From Eubacterium sp. (lineage in GTDB: Bacteria > Bacillota > Clostridia > Peptostreptococcales > Anaerovoracaceae): a stretch of DNA of 64,000 bases. Location: contig JAFWJS010000035.1 in assembly GCA_017511535.1 (NCBI GenBank), positions 118,712 to 182,711 of the forward strand, given 5' to 3'. This document shows positions 7,795 through 16,712 of this stretch, piece by piece. The stretch's first letter is position 1. The number at the start of each line of letters is the position of its first letter. Made by a program: the position numbers and the translations under genes. Below the pieces are notes generated by a model. The model saw only the letters and a list, made by a program, of their open reading frames with translations. It ran no database searches and had not been told where the DNA came from.

Positions 7795-10700
7795 ATGAAA
7801 GAACAGGAAAATAAAAGCGCTGTACGTTTTTTAGTTCTGGTTGCACTGATAGTCGCGACGCTGGTAACGATAGGCACACTGTGGATGGGACAAAGCGCGA
7901 AGAAGGCAAACTACGACACTGTAAGAGCAATAAGCAGTTTTTACCTGGATGAACTGGCGGGAAGACGTGAGCAGGTGATCGCGTCCAATCTGAACAGCCA
8001 TATCAGAGACATAAGGATGGCGGTGTCGCTCCTGACAGAGAATGATCTGAGAGATCTGAAACATCTGAGGGCATATCAGACAAAGATGAGGGATCTGTAC
8101 GGACTTGATAAATTTGCCTTTGTCGGATCCGACGGCCTTATATATACTTCGCAGGGCGTAAGACGCAATCTCAAAGACTATGATTTCGACCCCGAGAAAC
8201 TGTCTGATCCGAAGACTTCAGTAAGATCAATAGGCACGGTCAGGAAAGCAGTCATTGCAGTGCCTGTCGACGATATAAAATGTGAAGATGTGAAATTCCG
8301 CGTCTGCTTCATGGAGATAGATATGGATGTTCTTCTGAGAGGCCTGTCACTTCAGTCGGATTCAAACGATACGACATTCTGCAATATATATACGAGAAAG
8401 GGTGAGGCCTTCACCAACATGGTGCTGGGTGGTCTGGCCAAGGAGGATAATCTTCTTAAGGCTCTGAAAAGAGCAAAGTATGACAGCGGCTCTTCAATGG
8501 AACAGGTAGAGAATGACTTTGCTGAAGGAAAGCCGAACATAGTATCGTTTACATATGACGGCATCAGAGAGACGCTGGACTATGTTCCGGTAGAAGGTAC
8601 CGACTGGATGCTTACATATCTGGTTCGCGAGAGCGTGATAAGCGAACAGGTAAGCGACATCTCAGAACGCCTGACGCGCCAGAGCCTGATGCAGACTATC
8701 CTGACCGCACTGGTAATGCTGGGGTTGTTCGTGCTGATGATGCAACAGGTAAGAAGAAACGCAAAGATGATGCTTGAGCAGGAGACCTTCGAGGCAGAAA
8801 GCAGGATCAAGCAGGAGGAGATGGAGCAGCGTCTGGAGCTTCAGGAGGAACTGCTCGCTCAGGAGAAGAAGCGTGTACAGCAGGACAAAATGATAACCGC
8901 CATGGCGTCAGACTACAGGAGCGTATACTATGTAGATCTGGACAGAAACGAGGGCAAATGCTACAGGTCGATCGCACCGGAATCGGACATATGCCCTGAT
9001 GGAAAAGGCTTTGACTTCGAGAAAGAATTCAGAGAATACGCCGATAAATACGTAGATGAAAAGTACAAGGAAGGATTCCTGAAATACATAGATATCGACA
9101 ATATACGAGAACAGCTGAGTTCCAACTCCATAATCGTGCACAGATATCTGACTGTAAGAGACGGAAAAGAACGGTATGAGATGCTGAGAATGGCCGGAGT
9201 ACGTCACCCTCAGGACAGAGATGATGACATAGTCCATGCTATCGGAGTCGGCTTCACGGATGTGGACGAAGAGATCAGAGAAGAGATGGCGCAGAGCCAG
9301 GCGCTTTCTGACGCCCTTGCCGCAGCTGAGGACGCGAGCAAAGCCAAGACTGCTTTTCTGTCCAACATGAGCCATGAGATAAGGACTCCGATGAACGCTA
9401 TCATAGGGCTGGACAATATCGCGCTTAGCGATCCGGATCTTCCGGAGAAAACGAGAGGCTATCTTGAGAAGATAGACGGATCGGCACATCATCTGCTGGG
9501 TCTCATCAACGATATCCTGGACGTTTCCAGAATAGAAGCGGGCAGACTTACGCTGAAGAATGAAGAGTTCTCGTTCTCCACTCTTCTTGAGCAGGTCAAT
9601 ACCATCATAGGCGGCCAGTGCAATGATAAAGGACTCGACTATGAGTGCCATGTGACCAATTCTGTCGACGATTATTATATCGGCGACAACATGAAACTGA
9701 AACAGGTGCTCATCAATATACTGGGCAACTCAGTCAAATTTACGCCGGAAGGCGGAAAGGTCGAGCTGTCCGTTGCGAAGACTGCTTCATTTGAAGGCAA
9801 GACTACGCTGACGTTCACAATGAGCGATACAGGAATAGGTATGGACGAGTCGTTCATACCTAAGATGTTTGAGCCTTTCTCACAGGAGGATTCAGTCAGC
9901 GTCAACAGGTACGGCAGCACAGGTCTCGGCATGGCCATAACCAAGAGCTTAGTCGAGAAGATGAACGGCAATATAAGCGTAAGCAGCAAAAAGGGCGAAG
10001 GCACGACGTTCACTGTGGCCGTAACACTCATGGATTCCGACAAGAAGAGTGAAGGCAGGGAAGATACGGAGGTCCGGATCCAGGATCTGTCAGTGCTGAT
10101 AGTGGACGACGATGAGATCGCCTGCGAGCACTCCAGGCTGGTCCTCGAGGGCGTGGGGATATCGGCAGATACCGTCATGTCCGGGAAAGAAGCCGTTGAG
10201 ATGGTGAAGATCCATGAGGCGAGAAGAGAGCCGTATAATATGATCCTTCTGGATCTGAAAATGCCTGAGATGGACGGAGTTGAGACAGCGAAACAGATAA
10301 GGGCTGTAGTCGGAAGAGACTCTGTGATCATAATAATCACAGCATACAACTGGGAAGATGTTCTAGATGAGGCGGTAAGCGCCGGAGTGGACAGCTTCAT
10401 TGCCAAGCCGCTCTTTGCAGCCAACGTGCTGGAGGAATTCAAGGCTGCGCTCAATAAGAGAAAAGAAAGGACCGAGGAGCATAAGGCTGATCTTGAAGGC
10501 AGGAAAATTCTGCTTGCCGAAGATATGGCTGTAAACGCAGAGATCATGAAGGAGCTCCTCAAAATGAAGGGGATGGAGGTCGATCACGCTGAGAACGGAA
10601 GGATATGCGTAGACATGTTCCAGATGGAGCCGGAGGGCTACTATGACGCCATCCTTATGGATATGAGGATGCCGGAAATGGACGGCCTGGAAGCGACCAG

Positions 10701-10878
10701 AGCTATCAGAGCTCTGCCGAGAAAAGACGCGAAAGAGATACCTGTCATCGCGCTTACGGCGAACGCCTTCGATGAAGACGTACAGAAGAGCCTTCAGGCA
10801 GGCCTGAACGCACACCTCAGCAAGCCTGTTGAGCCGAGCAGTCTGTTCGCGACCCTTGAGAAACTCATTAAAGACTGA
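7795..10878 (+). CDS. Hybrid sensor histidine kinase with two receiver domains
   Basis: A membrane signal-transduction protein of 1027 residues. A first transmembrane helix lies near residues 11-30, an extracytoplasmic sensory region at ~30-295, a second helix near 297-317, then a Gln/Glu-rich coiled coil to ~370 and a PAS-sized region to ~500. The HisKA domain has FLSNMSHEIRTPMNAIIG with His527 as phospho-acceptor. The ATPase domain has ILGNSVKFTPEGG, DTGIGMDESF and GSTGLGMAI. Two receiver domains follow: VLIVDDDEIA...MILLDLKMPEMDG (Asp820) and ILLAEDMAVN...ILMDMRMPEMDG (Asp956). There is no Hpt domain and no separate response regulator nearby, so the output partner is unknown. It stands as its own unit with a good promoter. 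The ligand cannot be read from the sequence. Confidence 0.93.
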   Translation: MKEQENKSAVRFLVLVALIVATLVTIGTLWMGQSAKKANYDTVRAISSFYLDELAGRREQVIASNLNSHIRDIRMAVSLLTENDLRDLKHLRAYQTKMRDLYGLDKFAFVGSDGLIYTSQGVRRNLKDYDFDPEKLSDPKTSVRSIGTVRKAVIAVPVDDIKCEDVKFRVCFMEIDMDVLLRGLSLQSDSNDTTFCNIYTRKGEAFTNMVLGGLAKEDNLLKALKRAKYDSGSSMEQVENDFAEGKPNIVSFTYDGIRETLDYVPVEGTDWMLTYLVRESVISEQVSDISERLTRQSLMQTILTALVMLGLFVLMMQQVRRNAKMMLEQETFEAESRIKQEEMEQRLELQEELLAQEKKRVQQDKMITAMASDYRSVYYVDLDRNEGKCYRSIAPESDICPDGKGFDFEKEFREYADKYVDEKYKEGFLKYIDIDNIREQLSSNSIIVHRYLTVRDGKERYEMLRMAGVRHPQDRDDDIVHAIGVGFTDVDEEIREEMAQSQALSDALAAAEDASKAKTAFLSNMSHEIRTPMNAIIGLDNIALSDPDLPEKTRGYLEKIDGSAHHLLGLINDILDVSRIEAGRLTLKNEEFSFSTLLEQVNTIIGGQCNDKGLDYECHVTNSVDDYYIGDNMKLKQVLINILGNSVKFTPEGGKVELSVAKTASFEGKTTLTFTMSDTGIGMDESFIPKMFEPFSQEDSVSVNRYGSTGLGMAITKSLVEKMNGNISVSSKKGEGTTFTVAVTLMDSDKKSEGREDTEVRIQDLSVLIVDDDEIACEHSRLVLEGVGISADTVMSGKEAVEMVKIHEARREPYNMILLDLKMPEMDGVETAKQIRAVVGRDSVIIIITAYNWEDVLDEAVSAGVDSFIAKPLFAANVLEEFKAALNKRKERTEEHKADLEGRKILLAEDMAVNAEIMKELLKMKGMEVDHAENGRICVDMFQMEPEGYYDAILMDMRMPEMDGLEATRAIRALPRKDAKEIPVIALTANAFDEDVQKSLQAGLNAHLSKPVEPSSLFATLEKLIKD

Positions 10879-10900
10879 TAAGCATAGGAGAGTAGTTTAA

Positions 10901-12196
10901 ATGGATCCGCAGACAGCAGCGGTATATATTGGAGCGATGGTATTGCTGATGATAATGTCGGCCTATTTCTCGGCTACTGAAACAGCATTCACTTCGCTCA
11001 ACAGGATCAAGATAAAGAATATGGCGGAAGACGGGGATAAGCGGGCAAAGCGTGTCCTTGTTCTTGTTGAGCAGTTCGATAAAGTACTTTCGACCATACT
11101 GATCGGGAACAACATAGTAAACATAGCGAATACTGCAGTCGCGACTGTATTCTTCGTCAAGATCTACGGGTCATACGGCCCTACTGTCGCGACAGTGGTC
11201 ATGACGGTGACCGTCCTGATCTTCGGAGAGATCTCGCCTAAGAATCTGGCCAAGGAAAACGCGGAGGGATTTGCGATGTTTTCCGCTCCGATCCTGTCGG
11301 TCCTCATGAAGATATTCGCGCCTTTCAACTGGATATTCTCACAGTGGAAGAAGCTTCTGTTCATGATCTTCAAGAAGAAGGGCGACAGAAGTATTACAGA
11401 AGACGAGCTCATAACCATGGTCGAGGAAGCAGAGACAGAGGGAAGCCTTGAATCAGACCAGAGCGAGCTCATACAGAACGCGATCGAATTCGACGCGCTC
11501 GAGGCTGTGGACGTACTTACGCCGAGGACAGAGATCGAGGCGATCAATATCGAGATGACAGAGGACGAGGTCGCTGAGATATTCCTCAAGACAGGCTTTT
11601 CCAGACTGCCGGTATACGAGGATGACCTGGATAACATCCTGGGAGTGCTGAACCAGAAGGACTTCCACAATTATATATATCATAAAGACAAGACTGTGTC
11701 AGACTTCATCAAGCCGGTAGTCTACGCCCCTGAGTCAATGAGCGCGGGGGTCCTGCTCAAGCGAATGCAGAAGGAGAAATGCCAGATCGCGATAGTCGTG
11801 GATGAGTACGGAGGCACTACAGGACTCGTCGCCATGGAGGATATCCTGGAAGAGCTGGTAGGCGAGATATACGACGAGCATGAAGAGGTAGAGTCGCAGG
11901 AGATCACGAAACTCCGCAACGGAAGCTACCGCGTCCTTGCGTCAGCGAATGTTGAGAAGATGTTCGACTACTTCGACGATGAAGATGAGGAGAGCGAGGC
12001 AACGACGGTAAACGGATGGGTCGTCCGTATGATCGACAAGCTGCCTGAGGTCGGCGACAAATTCAGCTACAGGTCGCAGAAAAAGATATATGAAGGACGT
12101 GTAACGAGTGCTGACGACAGGAAAGCTAACGAGATAAATCTGACAGTGACCGACATCCCGGAAGAGGAAAGCGATAAAGATAAAAATGAACAGTAA
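10901..12196 (+). CDS. CNNM-family transporter with CBS pair and CorC/HlyC C-terminal domain
   Basis: Residues 1-~190 form the CNNM (DUF21) membrane domain: an N-terminal helix, SAYFSATETAFTSLN, LIGNNIVNIANTAVATVF and FGEISPKNLAKENAE, all typical. A CBS pair follows at ~205-330 (LTPRTEIEAI...GFSRLPVYEDDLDNILG and VDEYGGTTGLVAMEDILEE), then a CorC/HlyC domain at ~345-420. Members are thought to move or sense Mg2+ or Co2+; the older name haemolysin C is misleading. AGGAGAG precedes ATG 10901. It starts 22 bases after the kinase gene and overlaps the next small gene by 11 bases. Length 431 is normal. Confidence 0.92.
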   Translation: MDPQTAAVYIGAMVLLMIMSAYFSATETAFTSLNRIKIKNMAEDGDKRAKRVLVLVEQFDKVLSTILIGNNIVNIANTAVATVFFVKIYGSYGPTVATVVMTVTVLIFGEISPKNLAKENAEGFAMFSAPILSVLMKIFAPFNWIFSQWKKLLFMIFKKKGDRSITEDELITMVEEAETEGSLESDQSELIQNAIEFDALEAVDVLTPRTEIEAINIEMTEDEVAEIFLKTGFSRLPVYEDDLDNILGVLNQKDFHNYIYHKDKTVSDFIKPVVYAPESMSAGVLLKRMQKEKCQIAIVVDEYGGTTGLVAMEDILEELVGEIYDEHEEVESQEITKLRNGSYRVLASANVEKMFDYFDDEDEESEATTVNGWVVRMIDKLPEVGDKFSYRSQKKIYEGRVTSADDRKANEINLTVTDIPEEESDKDKNEQ

Positions 12197-12548
12197 AAAA
12201 GACAAAAAACAGATCGTGTCTTATTTCTGTATACTCTTCTTACTGTGCGGTGTGCATACGATAAGCGGCATATACCGCGAAGATACGATACCAGAAAGAG
12301 TGCAGGCATATGGTCTGGAAGCTGAGGAGGATGCTCGTGGCAGTCAGCATCACCTGACCGAAGGACCTCTGATAAATGACGGAACAACGGTGCGCCAGAC
12401 TGCTTACAGGGATAAGTGCGCTGACGCCGTATCATCGCCGCTATACAGTAATGAGAGAACATATTTCGGATACGGCAGCATGATCGCGGGAGTGGTCATT
12501 GTTCCTACGATACTCACGATCATTGCGGCGCGGCATCTTCTGTGCTGA
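12186..12548 (+). CDS. Small membrane protein of unknown function upstream of secA
   Basis: A 120-residue reading frame that overlaps the end of the CNNM gene by 11 bases. A basic N-terminus (MNSKKDKKQ) is followed by a hydrophobic helix at ~10-27 (IVSYFCILFLLCGVHTIS), a polar middle and a second hydrophobic helix at ~96-118 ending ARHLLC. I recognise no family. Its placement directly before secA and its signal-anchor-like start recall, in layout only, leader proteins that monitor secretion. There is no Shine-Dalgarno of note, but translation could couple to the upstream gene. A hairpin ATCTTCTG (12535-12542) / CAGAAGAT (12576-12583) spans its stop codon. Confidence 0.6.
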   Translation: MNSKKDKKQIVSYFCILFLLCGVHTISGIYREDTIPERVQAYGLEAEEDARGSQHHLTEGPLINDGTTVRQTAYRDKCADAVSSPLYSNERTYFGYGSMIAGVVIVPTILTIIAARHLLC

Positions 12549-12640
12549 ACAAGAATGACCGTATAAAGGGCACTGCAGAAGATAAAGCAAAGCATACAAA
12601 CACTGATATAAGAACCAGCAGAAAGGGGATCTAAATAAAA

Positions 12641-15430
12641 ATGGGCTTAATGGAAATGATCTTTGGAGATCTGAATAAGAAAGAAGTGAAGAAAGTAGAG
12701 AAGATAGCGGACAAGGTCGATGCGCTTGAGGATTGGGCGGCAGCGTTCTCCGACGAAGAGCTCCGAGGGAAAACAGATGAATTCAAAGCGAGACTGAAAG
12801 ACGGAGAGACTCTTGACGACCTCCTGCCGGAGGCCTTTGCCGTATGCCGTGAAGCAGCGCAGAGGAGCGTGGGCATGAAGCCGTTCCGCGTACAGGTGAT
12901 CGGCGGTATCGTACTCCATCAGGGCAGGATATCCGAAATGAAAACAGGTGAAGGTAAAACACTCGTTGCTACCCTTCCAGTATATCTGAACGCGCTCACG
13001 GGAGAAGGCGTGCACGTTGTAACAGTCAACGACTATCTGGCTAAGCGTGACTCTGAGTGGATGGGTAAGGTATACACGTTCCTCGGACTTACTGTAGGAT
13101 GTGTCATCCACGGGATCTCAGATCAGGAGAGATACGACGCCTACAGATGCGACATAACATATGGAACGAACAACGAGTTCGGATTCGATTATCTGAGAGA
13201 CAACATGGTCACGTATCAGGAAGAGCTTGTGCAGAGAGATCTGAACTATGCGATAGTCGACGAGGTCGACTCGATCCTCATCGATGAAGCCAGGACCCCT
13301 CTCATCATTTCGGGACAGGGAACTGAATCGACCGACATGTACAAGAAGGCAAACCAGTTCGTACTCACGCTGACCAAGACCGACGACTACACAGTCGAAG
13401 AGAAAGATCAGGAAGTATCGCTTACCGACGCCGGTATCAAAAAGGCAGAAGCCTACTTCCATGTCGATAACTACGGAGACCCTGAGAACATGGAGATCTC
13501 ACACCACGTACAGCAGGCTCTGAAGGCCAATACTCTCATGGAGCGTGACGTCGACTACATCGTCAAGGAAGGCGAGATCGTCATCGTAGACGAGTTCACC
13601 GGCCGTCTGATGTTCGGGCGGCGATACAGCAACGGCCTGCACCAGGCGATCGAGGCGAAGGAACATGTTCTCGTACGTTCAGAGTCAAAGACACTTGCTA
13701 CGATCACTATCCAGAACTACTTCCGTATGTACAAAAAGCTTGCCGGTATGACAGGTACAGCGAAGACAGAAGAAGATGAGTTCAGGGACATCTACAACAT
13801 GGACGTAGTGGTCATACCGACGAACAAGCCGGTCATCAGACAGGATCTGCAGGATCAGGTATACCAGCATGAAGCAGGGAAGTTCCATGCTATCGCTGAC
13901 AAGGTCGCGGAGCTGCATGAAACAGGAAGGCCTGTACTGGTAGGTACCATATCCATTGAAAAATCAGAGCTCATAAGCGACATGCTTAAGAAGCGCGGCA
14001 TCAAGCATAATGTGCTGAACGCCAAGCAGCATGAGAAGGAAGCTGAGATCGTCGCTCAGGCAGGACGTCTCAATCAGGTAACGATCGCGACCAATATGGC
14101 AGGAAGAGGAACCGATATCCTGCTCGGCGGAAACCCTGAGTTCGAGGCAAAGCGCCAGATGAGGAAAGAGGGCTTCACTGACGATCAGATCAGCTTTGCC
14201 ACAGGCTTTGCAAAGTCAGACGATGAAGAGATGAACAAAGCCAGGGAAGTATACCGTAAATATCACGACGACTTCAAGAAAGAGACAGACGTAGAGCATG
14301 ATAAAGTCGTAGAGCTTGGGGGCCTCGCGATCATAGGTACGGAAAGACATGAATCCAGGCGTATCGACAATCAGCTCCGCGGACGTTCAGGACGTCAGGG
14401 AGACCCCGGATCGACGCAGTTCTTCATTTCTCTGGACGACGAGCTGATGAGGCTCTTTGGCGGAGACAGGATGAAGAACGTCGTTGCCAAGATGGGACTT
14501 GAAGAGGATGAAGCCATCGAGGCAGGTATGCTCACAAAATCCATCGAGAGCGCTCAGAAGAAAGTTGAAGGCCGTAACTTCGGTATCAGAAAATACGTTC
14601 TGCAGTATGACAACGTAATGAACAAGCAGCGTGAGCAGATCTACGGCGACAGAAAGAAAGTGCTGCATGGTGAAGACCTCCGTGAGTACATCATGGGCAT
14701 GATGAGAAGCATCGTACAGAACATAGTAGAGCCGTATACACTGGATTCCAAGTATCCTGAAGAATGGGACTTCGAAGGAATGACCAAGAAGCTCAGAAAG
14801 ATCTCGCCTAAATACAAGGGGATCGATGAGAATGATACAGACTATCTGGCCGGTCTCACGGCAGACAAGCTGATCGCAGACATCCAGGATGATTTTGAGA
14901 AGATCTACGAGGAAAAGGAGGCTGAGATCGGTGAGCCGATGCGTGAGATCGAGCGTACGATCCTCCTCAACGTAGTGGATAATCTGTGGATGGATCAGAT
15001 CGACGCCATGGATCAGCTGAAGGAAGGTATCGGACTCCGTGCTATCGGTCAGCAGGACCCTGTAGCGGCATATGCGAAGGAAGGATTCGAGATGTTCGAC
15101 GCCATGAACAGCGAGATCGCGGAGGAAACCGTGACATACTGCTATAACGTCTCCGTAGAGACCAGGTCGAAACGTCATCAGGCTGCCGAGATAGGTGAAG
15201 AGAGGAAGTCAGAGTTCGTAGATGAAGGACTTCAGCAGATGGAAGCTGAACAAGGCGGACCTTCAAAGAATATGAATGTTCCGGACAGAGACGATAAGCC
15301 TGAAACAGTACGCCGCGACCACCCGAAGATCGGAAGAAACGATCCATGCTGGTGCGGAAGCGGAAAGAAATATAAGAACTGTCATATGAAACAGGATCAG
15401 GAGGAGGCAAGAAGGAAAGGCCATGCTTAA
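12641..15430 (+). CDS. secA: Protein translocase ATPase SecA
   Basis: SecA drives secreted proteins through SecYEG with ATP. The 929-residue protein is complete: Walker [26 protein letters not shown], the DEAD-like [47 protein letters not shown] and [13 protein letters not shown]. The C-terminal zinc-binding tail [16 protein letters not shown] is intact, which binds SecB or lipids in other bacteria. AAAGGGG lies upstream of ATG 12641. Its 3' end overlaps the prfB start by 8 bases, so the two are translated together, as in several Firmicutes. Confidence 0.98.
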   Translation: MGLMEMIFGDLNKKEVKKVEKIADKVDALEDWAAAFSDEELRGKTDEFKARLKDGETLDDLLPEAFAVCREAAQRSVGMKPFRVQVIGGIVLHQGRISEMKTGEGKTLVATLPVYLNALTGEGVHVVTVNDYLAKRDSEWMGKVYTFLGLTVGCVIHGISDQERYDAYRCDITYGTNNEFGFDYLRDNMVTYQEELVQRDLNYAIVDEVDSILIDEARTPLIISGQGTESTDMYKKANQFVLTLTKTDDYTVEEKDQEVSLTDAGIKKAEAYFHVDNYGDPENMEISHHVQQALKANTLMERDVDYIVKEGEIVIVDEFTGRLMFGRRYSNGLHQAIEAKEHVLVRSESKTLATITIQNYFRMYKKLAGMTGTAKTEEDEFRDIYNMDVVVIPTNKPVIRQDLQDQVYQHEAGKFHAIADKVAELHETGRPVLVGTISIEKSELISDMLKKRGIKHNVLNAKQHEKEAEIVAQAGRLNQVTIATNMAGRGTDILLGGNPEFEAKRQMRKEGFTDDQISFATGFAKSDDEEMNKAREVYRKYHDDFKKETDVEHDKVVELGGLAIIGTERHESRRIDNQLRGRSGRQGDPGSTQFFISLDDELMRLFGGDRMKNVVAKMGLEEDEAIEAGMLTKSIESAQKKVEGRNFGIRKYVLQYDNVMNKQREQIYGDRKKVLHGEDLREYIMGMMRSIVQNIVEPYTLDSKYPEEWDFEGMTKKLRKISPKYKGIDENDTDYLAGLTADKLIADIQDDFEKIYEEKEAEIGEPMREIERTILLNVVDNLWMDQIDAMDQLKEGIGLRAIGQQDPVAAYAKEGFEMFDAMNSEIAEETVTYCYNVSVETRSKRHQAAEIGEERKSEFVDEGLQQMEAEQGGPSKNMNVPDRDDKPETVRRDHPKIGRNDPCWCGSGKKYKNCHMKQDQEEARRKGHA

Positions 15431-16541
15431 ACTCGATCCGGTAAAACAGGACCTGCAGCCTAAGAGGGACAGCCTTGTTGAGATAGGTGAATCGCTGGCG
15501 ATCCCGGACCTGAAGAAAGAATCAGAGGAGCTCAACAAGAAGACGCTTGCCGATGATTTCTGGAATGATTCCGAAGCGGCTCAGAAGGTCCTTCAGCAGA
15601 AAAAACAGATAGACGACAAGATAAAGGAATACGAGTCTCTGCTGGGTGAATTCGACGATCTGGAAGAGATGATCGAGCTCTGTGAAGAGATGGAGTCTGA
15701 AGGCGAGGCTGAAGAAGCCGACGCAGAAGCAGATGATATCGTTTCCGGCTTCGATGATCTGAAAAAGAAGCTCGACAGTTTCCGTATAGCAATGCTTTTG
15801 AACGGGAAGTACGACAGCAAGAACGCGCTTCTTTCCGTGCACGCGGGAGCCGGCGGAGTCGACGCAATGGACTGGACGGAGATGCTTCTCCGTATGTATA
15901 CGAGATGGGCGGAGAACCACGGGTATAAAGTCGATGTCGTTGACGTTCAGGATGATACAGAGGCAGGCATCAAAAGCGCCACTTTCTTTATCGAGGGCAT
16001 GAACGCTTACGGATATCTCAAACACGAGAAAGGGGTACACCGTCTGGTACGTATATCGCCGTTCAACGCGGCGGGCAAGCGCCAGACGTCCTTCGCCGCG
16101 CTGGAAGTCATGCCCGAGATGGACGATGTAGACGATGTTGAGATCAGGCCGGAAGACCTGCGTATCGACACGTACAGATCGAGCGGCGCAGGAGGCCAGC
16201 ACGTAAACAAAACTGACTCTGCGATCCGTATCACACACCTGCCGACGAACATTGTCGTAACCTGTCAGAACGAGCGGAGCCAGCATCAGAACAAAGATAT
16301 GGCGATGAAGATCCTTATCTCCAGGCTGGCTGACCTGAAGGAACAGCAGCATAAAGAGACTCTGAAAGAGATCAAAGGCGATTTCTCGCAGATCACATGG
16401 GGATCGCAGATCCGCTCTTATGTATTCCAACCATATACGATGGTCAAAGACCACAGGACCGGAGCAGAAGCCGGGAATGTGCAGGCCGTCATGGACGGCG
16501 ATATAGATCTGTTCATAAACGAGGAGCTGAAACAGCTGTAG
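15423..16541 (+). CDS. prfB: Peptide chain release factor 2
   Basis: RF2 terminates translation at UAA and UGA. The specificity tripeptide SPF occurs in [15 protein letters not shown] and the hydrolysis motif GGQ in [14 protein letters not shown]. The length of 372 residues is normal. The family usually has a programmed +1 frameshift at an in-frame UGA near codon 25; here the corresponding place reads straight through ([13 protein letters not shown]) with no CTTTGA, so the autoregulatory frameshift is absent. The start lies within the last codons of secA. A short hairpin follows the stop. Confidence 0.96.
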   Translation: MLKLDPVKQDLQPKRDSLVEIGESLAIPDLKKESEELNKKTLADDFWNDSEAAQKVLQQKKQIDDKIKEYESLLGEFDDLEEMIELCEEMESEGEAEEADAEADDIVSGFDDLKKKLDSFRIAMLLNGKYDSKNALLSVHAGAGGVDAMDWTEMLLRMYTRWAENHGYKVDVVDVQDDTEAGIKSATFFIEGMNAYGYLKHEKGVHRLVRISPFNAAGKRQTSFAALEVMPEMDDVDDVEIRPEDLRIDTYRSSGAGGQHVNKTDSAIRITHLPTNIVVTCQNERSQHQNKDMAMKILISRLADLKEQQHKETLKEIKGDFSQITWGSQIRSYVFQPYTMVKDHRTGAEAGNVQAVMDGDIDLFINEELKQL

Positions 16542-16569
16542 TGTATTATAAATGCTGACACATGTTCAT

Positions 16570-16589
16570 ACGAGAGACCACTCTCGTTT
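16570..16589 (+). terminator. Possible terminator after prfB
   Basis: ACGAGAG / CTCTCGT form a 7-bp stem with an ACCA loop, followed by only TTT. The weak T-run makes it a doubtful terminator. Confidence 0.45.
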
Positions 16590-16664
16590 AGTCCTCACTC
16601 AATGGTACTAAGCTCACGCTGCGTTATTACTTGCGTTCACTAAGTACCGCTACATGAGGACTAA
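16588..16664. repeat. Long interrupted inverted repeat between prfB and addB
   Basis: TTAGTCCTCA (16588-16597) pairs perfectly with TGAGGACTAA (16655-16664), and inside it GGTACT (16604-16609) pairs with AGTACC (16643-16648). Together they would form a ~77-base cruciform or RNA hairpin that is not followed by a T-run. Function unknown. Confidence 0.7.
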
Positions 16665-16712
16665 GCGCAAGCGGTCATCTGGTAAGAATGATGAAACACA
16701 TAAAGGTGTTAT

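Noticed and set aside
9675-10562. A 295-codon Ser-rich minus-strand frame inside the hybrid kinase gene
   Set aside because: Shadow of the kinase coding frame; Ser/Leu/Ile-rich without motifs.
15490-15520. Programmed +1 frameshift site in prfB
   Set aside because: The sequence is one uninterrupted frame with no in-frame TGA and no CTTTGA motif.
15522-16454. A 310-codon minus-strand frame inside prfB
   Set aside because: Antisense shadow of a clear RF2 gene; no start signals.
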